Assembly (NCBI GenBank): GCA_001983555.1
Contig: LJHE01000085.1
Location: forward strand, 1-49,327
Source of the DNA: Candidatus Epulonipiscioides gigas
GTDB taxonomy: Bacteria > Bacillota > Clostridia > Lachnospirales > Cellulosilyticaceae
Direction: 5' to 3'
DNA: 49,327 bases
In this document: positions 7,604 to 15,023 of the stretch, one piece after another
Position numbering within the stretch: position 1 is the stretch's first letter
Layout of the letters: the number at the start of each line of letters is the position of its first letter
Translations under genes and position numbers: made by a program
Notes under the pieces: model-generated
Told to the model about the DNA's origin: nothing
The model's database searches: none
Seen by the model: the letters and a program-made list of their open reading frames with translations, nothing else

Positions 7604-9136
7604 CTACTTAAGTTTTGGATCAAGTGCATCTCTTAAACCATCACCAAAGTAGTTAAATGATAATACAATAGTGATAATTGCAAGTCCTGGAAATATTGCA
7701 ATATATGGATTGGTTTCAAGATATGTTGAACCCGCTTTTAGTATGTTACCCCACTCAGGCACGTGCGACTCAACTCCTAATCCTAAGAAAGATAAACTTG
7801 ATGTTGATAAAACTGCAGAACCTATTCCAAGTGTTGCACGAACAATAACAGGAGCTAATGAATTTGGAATAATATGTTTGAAAATAATTGTGCCATCTTT
7901 TGCTCCACAAGCTTTTGCAGCTTCAACAAATTCTTGACTAGCAAGACTCATAACTGTTGCTCGCACTGTTCTTGCATAAGAAGGTATTCCGCCTATTGAT
8001 AATGCTAAAATAAGATTCATTGTGCTAACACCAAATGCTGCAATAATTGCAATAGCAAGCAAAATTCCTGGTACTGCATAAAGTATGTCTAGTAATCTCA
8101 TAATAATATTGTCTGTATTGCGACCATAGTAACCAGAAATAGCTCCTAAAATTCCTCCAATAACAATAGGAATAGTAGTTGATACCAAACCTACTAGCAA
8201 AGAAATTCTCGCTCCAAAAACAATTCTTGTAAAAACACATCTACCGAGCTCATCAGTACCAAATGGATACATTAGACTTGGTGGTTGTAAAAGTGCCATA
8301 TAGTTATTTAAAGTTGCTATATCATAATCAAAAGTTAATAATGAAGCAATTGATACAGAAATTAAAAATACAATAATGAACATACCTATACATGACATAT
8401 AATTTTTGAATAAACGTCTTATAACATCTATCCATTCAATACTTGTTTCACTATTTTTATTAAAATATTTAGCTAAAATTATAAGTCCCATTAAAAATGA
8501 AAATACATTTCCTGTTATAATTCCAACCAAACCTAGTATTGCAAAAAATAAAAGTTTTCTATTAATACGACCATTTTGTATCCATTTTGAGCAAGCTATT
8601 AGTGTAACTAGATTTATAATTGCATATGCTCCGTAAATTCCCATACCAAGAGCAAAAGTCTCAACAACACTATCTTTAAATAAATTCATCGCTGAAATTA
8701 ATAATATAAAAATACTAGTTAGCAATGAATAAACACTAAGATTATATTCAATAGTCTTATCTTTTTGTATTAACATAAATCCTGATAAAAACATAAAGAA
8801 ATTTCCTAATAATACAAATGGGATTAATAATAACCCTAATTTACGTGTTTTAGATGTAACTTCTCCGAGCTCAGATGTAATTTCTTTTGAGATTTTTGTA
8901 GTAACAAAATATTGTATAGCAAACTGAATTAAAAATAATATTGAAATTATTAATGCCATACGGTTTAAAGCATTAGTGATTATATTATAGGCTGATAATA
9001 GAGCAACACAACTAATTGCTCCTGAGAATTGCCAAGACAGCTGAGCCGTTATAAACTCTAAAGAAGCTCCTAATTTACGTTTTTTGACTTTCTTTTGATA
9101 AAATTCTATACCTGAATGTACTTCCTGTTTTATCAT
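7604..9136 (-). CDS. oppC: Oligopeptide ABC transporter permease, OppC type, with extra N-terminal membrane domain (system 1)
   Basis: This is a channel-forming subunit of the first peptide importer. The ordinary OppC core (about 275 residues) begins near residue 237. It shows the usual 'PFGTDELGRCVFTRI' entry, the EAA-loop 'EFVEAAKACGAKDGTIIFKH' that contacts the ATPases, and the 'GDGLRDALDPKLK' end. In front of it are about 230 additional residues with roughly six hydrophobic segments, which is not usual for OppC (around 300 residues in total). The extension is in the same frame with a single good ribosome site (AAGGAG) before residue 1. I do not recognise its family. It lies between oppB and oppD with gaps of 10-15 bases. 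Confidence 0.9.
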   Translation of the reverse strand: MIKQEVHSGIEFYQKKVKKRKLGASLEFITAQLSWQFSGAISCVALLSAYNIITNALNRMALIISILFLIQFAIQYFVTTKISKEITSELGEVTSKTRKLGLLLIPFVLLGNFFMFLSGFMLIQKDKTIEYNLSVYSLLTSIFILLISAMNLFKDSVVETFALGMGIYGAYAIINLVTLIACSKWIQNGRINRKLLFFAILGLVGIITGNVFSFLMGLIILAKYFNKNSETSIEWIDVIRRLFKNYMSCIGMFIIVFLISVSIASLLTFDYDIATLNNYMALLQPPSLMYPFGTDELGRCVFTRIVFGARISLLVGLVSTTIPIVIGGILGAISGYYGRNTDNIIMRLLDILYAVPGILLAIAIIAAFGVSTMNLILALSIGGIPSYARTVRATVMSLASQEFVEAAKACGAKDGTIIFKHIIPNSLAPVIVRATLGIGSAVLSTSSLSFLGLGVESHVPEWGNILKAGSTYLETNPYIAIFPGLAIITIVLSFNYFGDGLRDALDPKLK

Positions 9137-9151
9137 ATTTAAGCTCCTTAT

Positions 9152-10558
9152 CTAATAATTTTTCATCTTAGATTTAATTCTTGGGTCAATAAATGCATAC
9201 AAAATGTCAATAACTAAGTTTACAATACTTACAACAATTGAAATATAAACAACTCCAGCAAGTACAACTGGAATATCTGGCACAAATTGCTTATCAACAA
9301 TCCAAGAACCTAGACCATTTATATTAAATACTTTTTCTGTAACAGAAGAACCCCCAAGCATTGCTCCAAATTGCATACCAACCATTGTAATAATAGGTAT
9401 CATAGCATTTCCTAAAATATGTTTTAATACAACTTTACGCTCGGCTAAGCCTTTTGCTCTTGCTGTTAAAATATAATCTGAGTATTTAACTTCAAGCATA
9501 GATGAGCGTGTCATACGCGCAACCGATGCAGACATACCTGTTCCTAATACAAGAGCTGGCATAATTAAGCTCAAGCTATTATTAACTTGAAAAGTGGCAG
9601 GTAACCATTGAAGTTCGATTGAAAAATTTAAAATTAAAATTAGTCCAAGCCAAAAATTTGGAATAGATAATCCTATCAGAGCAATAAACATAAAAATATA
9701 ATCAAAAGATGAATATTGTTTAATTGCAGAAATAATACCTGATGGTATGGCAATAGCAACAGATACAAAAACAGCCCAGAATGCCACTATAATAGTAATC
9801 GGAAATTTATTCATAATTGATGTTGCAATATCTTCATTTCCTTGATATGAATTTCCTAAATTAAATGTAATTAAATTTTTAAATGCTTCAAATAGCTGAA
9901 CAATATACGATTTGTCTAATCCATGTACTTTATTAAATTGCTCTACTTGGTCTACGGTAGCTGTTTGCCCCAAAATATTTAGAGCAGGCTCCATAGGTGA
10001 AATATACAATATTGTAAATACCAAAAAAGTAACACCAAATAATACAAATATCATCATAAATAGTCGCTCAATAATATATTTTAAGATTGGACTCTTAAAA
10101 ACTAATATTAATATGTACATAGGAAATGATACTATAATAGATAAAATTCGTAACAGAGGATTTTCATACATTTTTTTAAAACAATACGTTATTGAAAAAT
10201 TTTCTATTCCTTCCGACTGAGCTCTTTGTTTAGTTAAATCTGCTACTATATCAGCAAATTTATTATTTGCAATATCTTGAGCTTCTATTTGTTGTTTTTC
10301 TTTTGGAACATTCTGATTAAAGCATTTTTGTTTATTTATAACATGAATCATAGCTTCTTGAAATAATATATTTTTTAGATTTTCTTTTTCGAGCTCATTT
10401 ATAACTTCATTTTCAATAAGCTTTATATTATCATTGTCATTTTTTCTTCTCCAATAATAAAACATAATTGGAAGCATAGTAAATAAACCTAATATAAATA
10501 ACCAAATTCTATAATAAGAATGTCTATACATCCTTATAAATGTATCAATTATTTTCAT
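9152..10558 (-). CDS. oppB: Oligopeptide ABC transporter permease, OppB type, with N-terminal extension (system 1)
   Basis: This is the first gene of the operon and encodes the OppB-type membrane subunit. The permease core starts near residue 157 ('YIIERLFMMIFVLFGVTFLV') and contains the expected 'LGLDKSY'-like loop ('VHGLDKSYIVQ'), the EAA loop 'YILTARAKGLAERKVVLKH' and the 'DIPVVLAGVVYIS...DPRIK' end. The 468-residue length exceeds the usual 310 or so. The first 156 residues add a hydrophobic segment (about 17-36), a charged helical stretch and a second hydrophobic segment (about 135-155). The ATG has a strong GGAGGG site. The extension parallels the one in the adjacent OppC, suggesting they interact, which is inference. 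Confidence 0.9.
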   Translation of the reverse strand: MKIIDTFIRMYRHSYYRIWLFILGLFTMLPIMFYYWRRKNDNDNIKLIENEVINELEKENLKNILFQEAMIHVINKQKCFNQNVPKEKQQIEAQDIANNKFADIVADLTKQRAQSEGIENFSITYCFKKMYENPLLRILSIIVSFPMYILILVFKSPILKYIIERLFMMIFVLFGVTFLVFTILYISPMEPALNILGQTATVDQVEQFNKVHGLDKSYIVQLFEAFKNLITFNLGNSYQGNEDIATSIMNKFPITIIVAFWAVFVSVAIAIPSGIISAIKQYSSFDYIFMFIALIGLSIPNFWLGLILILNFSIELQWLPATFQVNNSLSLIMPALVLGTGMSASVARMTRSSMLEVKYSDYILTARAKGLAERKVVLKHILGNAMIPIITMVGMQFGAMLGGSSVTEKVFNINGLGSWIVDKQFVPDIPVVLAGVVYISIVVSIVNLVIDILYAFIDPRIKSKMKNY

Positions 10559-10927
10559 TTGCCCTCCTTTATACTTAAAGTAAATTTTTTGTTAGCAATT
10601 CCTTTAATGTATTTTAATAAGAAGTGAGATGAATTGCTCTTTTTTGAAAACTAATCTAACTAGATTTATGAAAATATTAACTAAAATTAGAGCGTATCAA
10701 AATAATGCTCATGTTTATAACAGTTAAATTATACTATAAACAAACAAATATTTCAACGTTTTAAAATAATTGTATAGTTTATATTTCCTGTATATTATAT
10801 AATATTTACTAAATTTCCCGTTGGATGATGATATACTTATCTATAAAACATTAATCTAAATACTAAAGGAAACTTATAGATATAGATTATGTAGCTCCAG
10901 TAGCTAAGGAGTTGATTAAAGTCTAAT
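10559..10927. other. Non-coding AT-rich region upstream of the first opp operon
   Basis: No convincing gene is seen here. The region should contain the promoter of the B-C-D-F-A operon, but I could not choose one confident -35/-10 pair among many AT-rich candidates. A short open stretch near 10885-10926 (encoding 'VAPVAKELIKV' before a stop) could be gene debris and is too short to call. Confidence 0.4.
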
Positions 10928-11209
10928 ATGTCTGAAGAAAATAAAAAAGTGAGAAATGCACAACAATTTGAATAAAAATTTTTTATTTTTATAGTGGTAA
11001 TTAGATAAAATAGAAAATTAATTAGATTTGGATTTACATCAGCAATCTCTGCAGGAAAGAGAAAAATAAGATAAATTTTTTACTTTATTTTATGAGCATT
11101 AGTTATGTTAGTTCTTTTCACCATGCTCAGTATTAATCCTGCAGATGAGAAATACAGTCAAAATCTTCCATACATTCATAAGATGTATTTTTTTATTTTT
11201 TCACAATAG
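10928..11209 (+). pseudogene. Possible decayed membrane-protein gene with several in-frame stops
   Basis: From ATG at 10928 one frame reads 'MSEENKKVRNAQQFE', a stop, then protein-like segments in the same frame ('FIFIVVIR', 'KLIRFGFTSAISAGKRK', 'ALVMLVLFTMLSINPADE', 'NLPYIHKMYFFIF') separated by stops, ending at 11207-11209. The alternation of polar and hydrophobic pieces in one frame suggests an old membrane-protein gene, but I recognise no family. The call rests only on frame persistence and could be chance. Confidence 0.25.
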
Positions 11210-11228
11210 GAGTCTCCTTATCTCTTAT

Positions 11229-11852
11229 TTAAATTTTTAATTTCTTACAACCATCAAATGCAGAATTCGCAATATAATTAATGCTATTTGGTAGTGTTAC
11301 ACTTGTTAAGTTCTCACAATTATAAAATGCCCAATTACCAATATAAGTTACGTTATCTGGTATCACTACACTTACTAAGCTCTTACAACAAGAAAATGCA
11401 CTATCACCAATATAAGTTACGCTATCTGGTATTACTATACTTACTAGGCTCTTACAACCAGAAAATACACTAGCTCCAATAGAAGTTATGCTATTTGGTA
11501 TTATTATATTTGTTAAACTCTCACAACCATAAAATGTCCCATCACCAATATAAGTCACGCTATCTGGTATTATTATACTTTTTAAACTAGTACAATCATA
11601 AAATGCCTTCGCATCAATAGAAGTCACGCTATCTGGTATTATTATACTGGTTAAACTCTTACAACTAGAAAATGCAGAATATCCAATATAAGTCACACTA
11701 TCTGGTATTACTATAATTTTTAAGCTATTACAATCAGAAAATTGCAATATACCAATAGAAGTTAGGCTATCTGGTATCACTACAGGAGCTTCTTTTTCTA
11801 AATATTTTTTTAATACACCATTTTCAATATATAGCTCTGAATTTTGTTTCAT
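11229..11852 (-). CDS. BspA-type leucine-rich repeat protein (LRR_5)
   Basis: After about 25 leader residues, the 207-residue protein consists of about eight tandem 23-residue repeats of the form 'SLTSIIIPDSVTYIGDSAFSGCK', the Treponema/BspA (LRR_5) type usually involved in surface binding. There is no signal peptide, membrane segment or sorting signal, unlike most BspA proteins. It is therefore either cytoplasmic, exported by another route, or a truncated relative. The repeats are nearly identical at DNA level (69-base period), which makes copy-number change by recombination likely. The ATG has GGAATGGAG upstream. It stands alone between the two opp operons. Confidence 0.8.
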   Translation of the reverse strand: MKQNSELYIENGVLKKYLEKEAPVVIPDSLTSIGILQFSDCNSLKIIVIPDSVTYIGYSAFSSCKSLTSIIIPDSVTSIDAKAFYDCTSLKSIIIPDSVTYIGDGTFYGCESLTNIIIPNSITSIGASVFSGCKSLVSIVIPDSVTYIGDSAFSCCKSLVSVVIPDNVTYIGNWAFYNCENLTSVTLPNSINYIANSAFDGCKKLKI

Positions 11853-11945
11853 TTATTATACTCCATTCCTTTAAGATATTTAATATATATATGCTGTCAA
11901 ATCTTATCCTAAAACCTAGCGACATATTTAGATGTCATCTACCAT

Positions 11946-12046
11946 TAACCCTTCAGTCAGTTTCGCACCACCTACCACCACACAGTCCACCCACCGTCAG
12001 CTAAAGCTGCCATCTCCCATTCAAAGGGTAGGCTATACAGTGAGGC
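11946..12046 (-). repeat. Dispersed palindromic repeat, copy 3 (inverted, expanded)
   Basis: Read on the minus strand this begins GCCTCACTGTATAGCCTACCCTTTGAATGGGAGATGGCAGC and ends GAAGGGTT, matching the copy at 2268-2327 at both ends and in the core. The middle is about 40 bases longer (GACGGTGGGTGGACTGTGTGGTGGTAGGTGG). It lies downstream of the second opp operon and upstream of the LRR gene. The rest of 11853-12134 contains only the operon terminator. Confidence 0.65.
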
Positions 12047-12109
12047 TTTCTTGATATCAAAAGACTTTTTCCGTGGCTTCATTAAAATTGGAGGCAACTA
12101 ATATTAGGC

Positions 12110-12149
12110 AAAAAAATTGTCTCTCCTATATTAATTATAGAAGAGATAA
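12110..12149 (-). terminator. Intrinsic terminator of the second opp operon, overlapping the last gene's stop
   Basis: On the minus strand TTATCTCTTCTATA loops back on TATAGGAGAGACAA (two mismatches in the arms) and is followed by TTTTTTT. The 5' arm contains the last four codons and the stop codon (12135-12137) of the small membrane-protein gene, so the hairpin and the coding end overlap. Confidence 0.7.
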
Positions 12150-12560
12150 CAAATGAGATACTATAAGTGAAGCTCCGATATAACATAGAGCAATTATCAT
12201 CAATGGTTTTCCAATATTTTTTTTATATAAATTTTTTTGCAATTTATATTCTTTATAATCATATATAGTTTTAAAACTATTAGATTTTGAAAATTTATGT
12301 CTTACATAGGTAAAACCATCAAAAACTTTTGTTGCTTCAGTTATTATTATGAGCGCTGGAAAAAACAAGAAAAGTCCAACTATAAATAGAGCATCTGCAA
12401 TATTAATTAGAGTAAAAGAAAAATCATATACGAAAAATAGAAGCAAAACTGTAGTTGCTAAGGTTGTAACTACAGTTTTAATAATTGCTTTATTGCTCAA
12501 GTTTGTATTTTTCCAATTCCTGCGTATTTGCAAGGACAAAATGTCCTGCTTTAATTTCAT
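12135..12560 (-). CDS. Small membrane protein at the end of the second opp operon, DUF3899-like
   Basis: This 141-residue protein has three hydrophobic segments (about 26-44, 50-74 and 119-140). The middle part, 'LFIVGLFLFFPALIIITEATKVFDGFTYVRHKF', resembles the small DUF3899 family, which I associate with peptide-transporter loci in Firmicutes. That match is by eye. The listed start overlaps the end of oppF by 71 bases. A TTG at 12498-12500 overlaps the oppF stop by only 11 bases and would give 121 residues, which looks more natural for coupled translation. Its role may be assembly or regulation of the importer (inference). Confidence 0.65.
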   Translation of the reverse strand: MKLKQDILSLQIRRNWKNTNLSNKAIIKTVVTTLATTVLLLFFVYDFSFTLINIADALFIVGLFLFFPALIIITEATKVFDGFTYVRHKFSKSNSFKTIYDYKEYKLQKNLYKKNIGKPLMIIALCYIGASLIVSHLLSLL

Positions 12561-13551
12561 GTAATATTGGAGATTCTTTTTCGTAATTATGTTCTATTTT
12601 TGGATCGTATATAATTCTTTTTCTCTTTTTCTCATATCTTGGGTCTGGAAGTGGAACTGCTGATAATAATGATTTTGTGTATGGATGAATAGGATTTTCA
12701 AAAAGCTCATCTGATGTTGCGAGCTCTACCAAATTACCCATATACATAACACCTATTCTGTCACTAAAGTATTTTACAACTGATAAATCATGAGCAATAA
12801 ATAAAATAGTCAATTCAAAATCGTTTCTTAAGTCATTTAATAAGTTAATTATCTGAGCTTGTATAGAAACATCTAAAGCTGATATTGGCTCATCAGCAAT
12901 TAAAAATTTTGGATTTAATACTAAAGCTCGAGCAATACCAATTCTTTGCCTTTGACCACCACTAAATTCATGCGGATATCTATTTCCATGCTCGGGTACA
13001 AGACCAACTACTTCTAACATCTCATTAACTTTTTGTGTAATCACTTTTTCTTTCTTTTCACCAGTAATTCTAAGACCTTCAGCTATTATCTCTTTAACCG
13101 TCATACGTGGGTCAAGAGATGCAATCGGGTCTTGAAAAATCATTTGCATGTTTTGCATTAATTCTCTATCTCTATATGAATTTAATTTTTTCTTTCTTAA
13201 AATTTCAGCTTTATTTTCTTCAATAGAAGCTTTAATAGAAGCTTTTTCTTCATCTGAAGAAGCAGATTTCAGAGCATTATTTGCAACTTTAATATTTTTT
13301 TTATTGATATCAGTACCTTCTGTAATGGTTTGACCAAGAAATTCTACTTTACCACCAGTTGCATCATTTAATTTAATTAGTGTTCTTCCTGTTGTTGTCT
13401 TACCACAGCCAGATTCTCCAACAAGACCGAAAATTTCTCCTTTATAAATATCAAAGCTCACTCCATCAACTGCTTTAACAACAAGCTTATTTTTTCCATG
13501 ACCAGATTTAAAATGTATCTTTAAATCTTTAAGTGAAATTATTGGCTCCAT
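12490..13551 (-). CDS. oppF: Oligopeptide ABC transporter ATP-binding protein, OppF type, with helical insert (system 2)
   Basis: This is the ATPase subunit of the second peptide importer. It has Walker [10 protein letters not shown] (45-53), Q-loop '[15 protein letters not shown]' (about 136-149), signature FSGGQRQR, Walker B 'FLIADEP' and H-loop 'IAHDLSVV', so it should hydrolyse ATP. About 45 charged helical residues (about 80-125) are inserted between the Walker A region and the Q-loop. The C-terminal Cys cluster found in the system 1 homologue is missing and is replaced by a basic and polar tail. It follows oppD after 28 bases with GAGGT before the ATG. Confidence 0.92.
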   Translation of the reverse strand: MEPIISLKDLKIHFKSGHGKNKLVVKAVDGVSFDIYKGEIFGLVGESGCGKTTTGRTLIKLNDATGGKVEFLGQTITEGTDINKKNIKVANNALKSASSDEEKASIKASIEENKAEILRKKKLNSYRDRELMQNMQMIFQDPIASLDPRMTVKEIIAEGLRITGEKKEKVITQKVNEMLEVVGLVPEHGNRYPHEFSGGQRQRIGIARALVLNPKFLIADEPISALDVSIQAQIINLLNDLRNDFELTILFIAHDLSVVKYFSDRIGVMYMGNLVELATSDELFENPIHPYTKSLLSAVPLPDPRYEKKRKRIIYDPKIEHNYEKESPILHEIKAGHFVLANTQELEKYKLEQ

Positions 13552-13579
13552 ATTCTACCTCACATTCTATTATAATATT

Positions 13580-14938
13580 CTAAGCACTATACATTTGGCT
13601 CATGCGTTTGATACGTGCATCAATAATTGAGGGTCTTTCAACTTTAGGGCAATCAGGATGCAATAACCACGTAGCCGCATAATGTGTATCAGAAACTTTA
13701 AACATTGGAGGTTGCTCCTCCATATCAATTTGCATAGCATATTCTGATCTCAGAGCAAATGCATCACCTTGAGGCGGAAAGCGCATATCAGGAGGAGTGC
13801 CTGGAATAGTGAGCAATCTATCTTTTGACGTAAGATCTGGCATAGAGCCTAACATAGCCCACGTATATGGATGTTGAGGATTGTAGAAAATATCATCAAC
13901 TCCACCAATTTCTTGAATTTTACCCGCATACATAACAGCAATACGGTCTGCAATATTTGCAACAACACCAAGGTCATGAGTAATAAATATCACTGTTAAA
14001 TTATGTTGTTCCTTTAATTTTCCTATTAGCTCTAAAATTTGAGATTGTATAGTAACATCTAATGCCGTTGTTGGCTCATCACAAATTAGTATATCTGGAT
14101 TTTGAGTTAATACTATTGCTATAACAATACGTTGACGCATACCACCTGAAAATTGAAATGGATATTGATTAAATCTTTTTTCAGGGTCTGGTATACCAAC
14201 CTCTTTCATAACCTCAAGAGCTCTTTCTTTTGCTTCTTTTTTTGTAACACATTTAAGTCGTTTAATTTCTTCTTTTTTAATCTCTATTTGCTTTTTGAGC
14301 TCATCTCTTTTAAGCTTATTGGGATTTTTAGTTATTTCTTTAATTTCTGCTTTAATACGAGCAACATCTTGCTTATATTCTTCCATAACCTGCTTTTTAG
14401 CAATTACTTGAGCAGTAAGCATATCATTTTTAGCAACTTCTAAATTTTGTTTTAGAACTGCAATTTTTTCTTTATTCTTTCTTTTGCTTTCTTCCTTTAA
14501 TTTCTTAATTTCTCTACGTATTGAAAAATATTGTATACGCTCTTTGTGAGATAATTTTTCAATTTTATTCTTTAAGTGATGACCATTTAAAATCATTCCT
14601 TCTGTGATTTGCTTACCAATTTTCATTATTGGATTTAAACTAGATAATGGGTCTTGATAAATCATACCTATTTTTCTACCACGAATATCTTGAAATTCCT
14701 CTTCTGTAATTTTGAGCAGGTCATCTCCCTCATACATAATAGAACCACTTTCTATTATAGCATTACCTGCTAATATTCCCATTATAGCTCTTGTTGTAAC
14801 TGATTTTCCAGAACCAGATTCGCCAACTATTGCAAGAGTTTCTCCTTCTTGCAATTCAAAATTTATATCTCGCACAGCCTGAACTTTTCCTGAAACAGTT
14901 CTAAATGATATAGATAAATTTTTAACTTGTAACTTCAT
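13580..14938 (-). CDS. oppD: Oligopeptide ABC transporter ATP-binding protein, OppD type, with long coiled-coil insertion (system 2)
   Basis: This ATPase subunit pairs with the OppF-type protein downstream. It has Walker A GESGSGKS (39-46), Q-loop 'MIYQDPLSSLNP' (92-103), signature FSGGMRQR (263-270), Walker B 'ILICDEPTTALDV' and H-loop 'ITHDLGVV'. Between Q-loop and signature there are about 110 extra residues (121-234) rich in Lys and Glu with heptad-like spacing, very likely a helical hairpin or coiled coil protruding from the helical subdomain. That explains the 452-residue length against the usual 330 or so. The C-terminal Cys cluster is reduced to a single 'HPDCP'. GGAGG precedes the ATG. 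Confidence 0.92.
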   Translation of the reverse strand: MKLQVKNLSISFRTVSGKVQAVRDINFELQEGETLAIVGESGSGKSVTTRAIMGILAGNAIIESGSIMYEGDDLLKITEEEFQDIRGRKIGMIYQDPLSSLNPIMKIGKQITEGMILNGHHLKNKIEKLSHKERIQYFSIRREIKKLKEESKRKNKEKIAVLKQNLEVAKNDMLTAQVIAKKQVMEEYKQDVARIKAEIKEITKNPNKLKRDELKKQIEIKKEEIKRLKCVTKKEAKERALEVMKEVGIPDPEKRFNQYPFQFSGGMRQRIVIAIVLTQNPDILICDEPTTALDVTIQSQILELIGKLKEQHNLTVIFITHDLGVVANIADRIAVMYAGKIQEIGGVDDIFYNPQHPYTWAMLGSMPDLTSKDRLLTIPGTPPDMRFPPQGDAFALRSEYAMQIDMEEQPPMFKVSDTHYAATWLLHPDCPKVERPSIIDARIKRMSQMYSA

Positions 14939-14973
14939 TCCTAACCTCCTAACTTAATGAGCAAAGTATTTGG

Positions 14974-15015
14974 TAACCAGTGATTAGTTAAGTTACTAAC
15001 CACTGAGCACGAACT
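14974..15015. repeat. Small inverted repeat in the oppC-oppD gap
   Basis: On the minus strand CAGTGGTTAGT and ACTAATCACTG face each other across about six bases. The sequence resembles the larger hairpin-like element at 29166-29234 in the atpD-atpG gap (TTCAGTGATTAGT...). Both lie between genes of the same operon, so this may be a second small dispersed element or an RNA processing structure. Confidence 0.4.
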
Positions 15016-15023
15016 ACTATTTC

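Noticed and set aside
11229-11852. Possible CRISPR-like periodicity of 69 bases
   Set aside because: The period corresponds to the 23-residue leucine-rich repeat, and the repeats are adjacent without spacers.
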